A stretch of DNA of 64,000 nucleotides from Mycteria americana. Its lineage: Eukaryota > Chordata > Aves > Ciconiiformes > Ciconiidae. The first letter of the stretch is position 1. Each line of letters starts with the position of its first letter. Under the pieces are notes generated by a model. The model saw nothing but the letters and a program-made list of their open reading frames with translations. It did no database searches and had not been told where the DNA came from. The stretch is from assembly GCF_035582795.1 (NCBI RefSeq), contig NC_134367.1, positions 51,677,562 to 51,741,561 of the forward strand, in the 5' to 3' direction. Of this stretch, positions 63,191 through 64,000 are shown one piece after another. The position numbers and the translations under genes are program-made.

Positions 63191-64000
63191 CCTGGCTTGA
63201 AATTTTAAATATTGACAGAGTTAATTCCTGACTGCTTCAGACTGCAGAAACTGGTCTCTGATAAGGCTGTGTTTAATAAGGATATTTGTGGTAAAGAGCT
63301 TTGTTGGCTAGACAGAGCTTTGCCTTGCCGAGCTCTGCTCTGGTGGGTGAGGAAGAGGAGGTCCTCTCCCAGGGTGCTCCCTTATTGCAGCCTGGCAGTG
63401 TGGTGGAGTAGGAGACACAGGGGGGTGATACCTCTTTCTCCCCCCCGAAAAATAGCCACAAAATACCTTTACACAGTTGGCTGCAAGCAGGATGAGGAGC
63501 CAGAGTAAAATGTACTGCTGCAGTAAGCCTAAACTCTTAAACAAATGCCAAAAATAAAAGCAGCCTACCTTACTTTTTCCACCTTACATAGCAGTTTCCA
63601 ACCACATCAAGTGAAAAGTCTAGGTGGGTGTATAGTGTTTATCATCACTGAGTAATACACATTACATTAGCTGGGACGTTTGTTTTGTTCCTGACTACTG
63701 GTTTTAAAATGGTTTTAGTGAGGGCAGGAAAAATGATATAAGTTTATATTGTCAACTAAGAGATAGGAGGGCGTTCCTGATTTGGGGAGGAAAGCTGGAA
63801 ATGTAAGTAATACTTTTTTTTTTTTTTTTTTCCCTTCCACTACAACTGCAAGTAGGTTGAAAGGCAGACGGTGGAAGTGCAGAATCCAGCAATGCAGGCT
63901 TGCTTTCTGTAAGAGATGGTGTCGGCGTGGTTTCTGTGCCTGTGTTCGCCTGCAGCAATTGTGTCCTCCAGTATTTGAAAATTGTTTACATAGGTGGCAG
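63191..64000. other. Intron 1, right edge of window
   Basis: This is ordinary non-coding sequence with an 18-T tract (63814-63831) and an exact FOXO-type site (63982-63989). The intron continues beyond the window. Confidence 0.6.

Larger units (their letters stand above)
8799..64000 (+). other. FOXO3: FOXO3 intron 1, 5' part (open at right edge)
   Basis: No forkhead continuation (the conserved NSIRHNLSLH segment that must follow) appears in the rest of the window, so the remaining 55.2 kb is intron. A very long intron here fits human FOXO3, where this intron is of the order of 100 kb. No second gene is recognised on either strand. The intron holds the repeats and candidate regulatory elements listed separately. 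Confidence 0.9.

Noticed and set aside
62758..63200. Overlapping 132- and 140-codon frames near the right edge
   Set aside because: Both strands are open at once in a GC-rich block, with no homology recognised.

Overview
This is vertebrate nuclear DNA, most likely from a bird. It has no bacterial-style gene packing. One multi-exon gene can be recognised: the first coding exon of FOXO3, on the plus strand at 8217-8798. It is followed by the 5' 55.2 kb of the large intron 1, which runs past the right edge of the window. The avian assignment rests on a CR1 LINE 3' fragment (48159-48487) and a solo LTR (25990-26534) of a type I associate with neoavian genomes. Older amniote repeats (MIR-like SINE, old CR1) are also present.  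Layout. 1-889: non-coding, no recognised feature. 890-1890: a strong CpG island with two CCAAT boxes 42 bp apart, a CRE-like site, dense GC boxes, G-quadruplex-type runs and a candidate splice donor. It looks like a separate upstream promoter (alternative FOXO3 first exon or a non-coding RNA). 1891-6389: ordinary non-coding DNA with an old MIR-like SINE. 6390-8960: the main FOXO3 CpG island, with promoter, 5' leader rich in small upstream ORFs, and the coding exon. 8799-64000: intron 1, mostly unique sequence with scattered old repeats, homopolymer tracts, a solo LTR, two or three CR1 fragments, an internal CpG-island-like block near 31.6-32.4 kb and a second GC-rich block near 62.5-63.2 kb.  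Biology. FOXO3 encodes a forkhead transcription factor that is restrained by insulin/PI3K/AKT signalling. The exon supplies the start codon, the first AKT/14-3-3 motif, an acidic patch, an Ala/Gly-rich linker and the first part of the forkhead DNA-binding domain. The rest of the domain and the transactivation region lie outside the window. The intron is the counterpart of the human intron that carries longevity-associated regulatory variation. Exact FOXO-type sites, including one palindromic pair, occur in it and one forkhead core lies in the leader, so autoregulation is a testable idea.  Limits. I see no tRNA, rRNA, CRISPR array, intact transposon or second protein-coding gene. The many open frames in the GC-rich blocks are composition artefacts as far as I can tell. 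I found no convincing previously undescribed system; the best leads are cis-regulatory. CpG counts, motif counts and repeat identities were made by eye or from memory of families, not by alignment.
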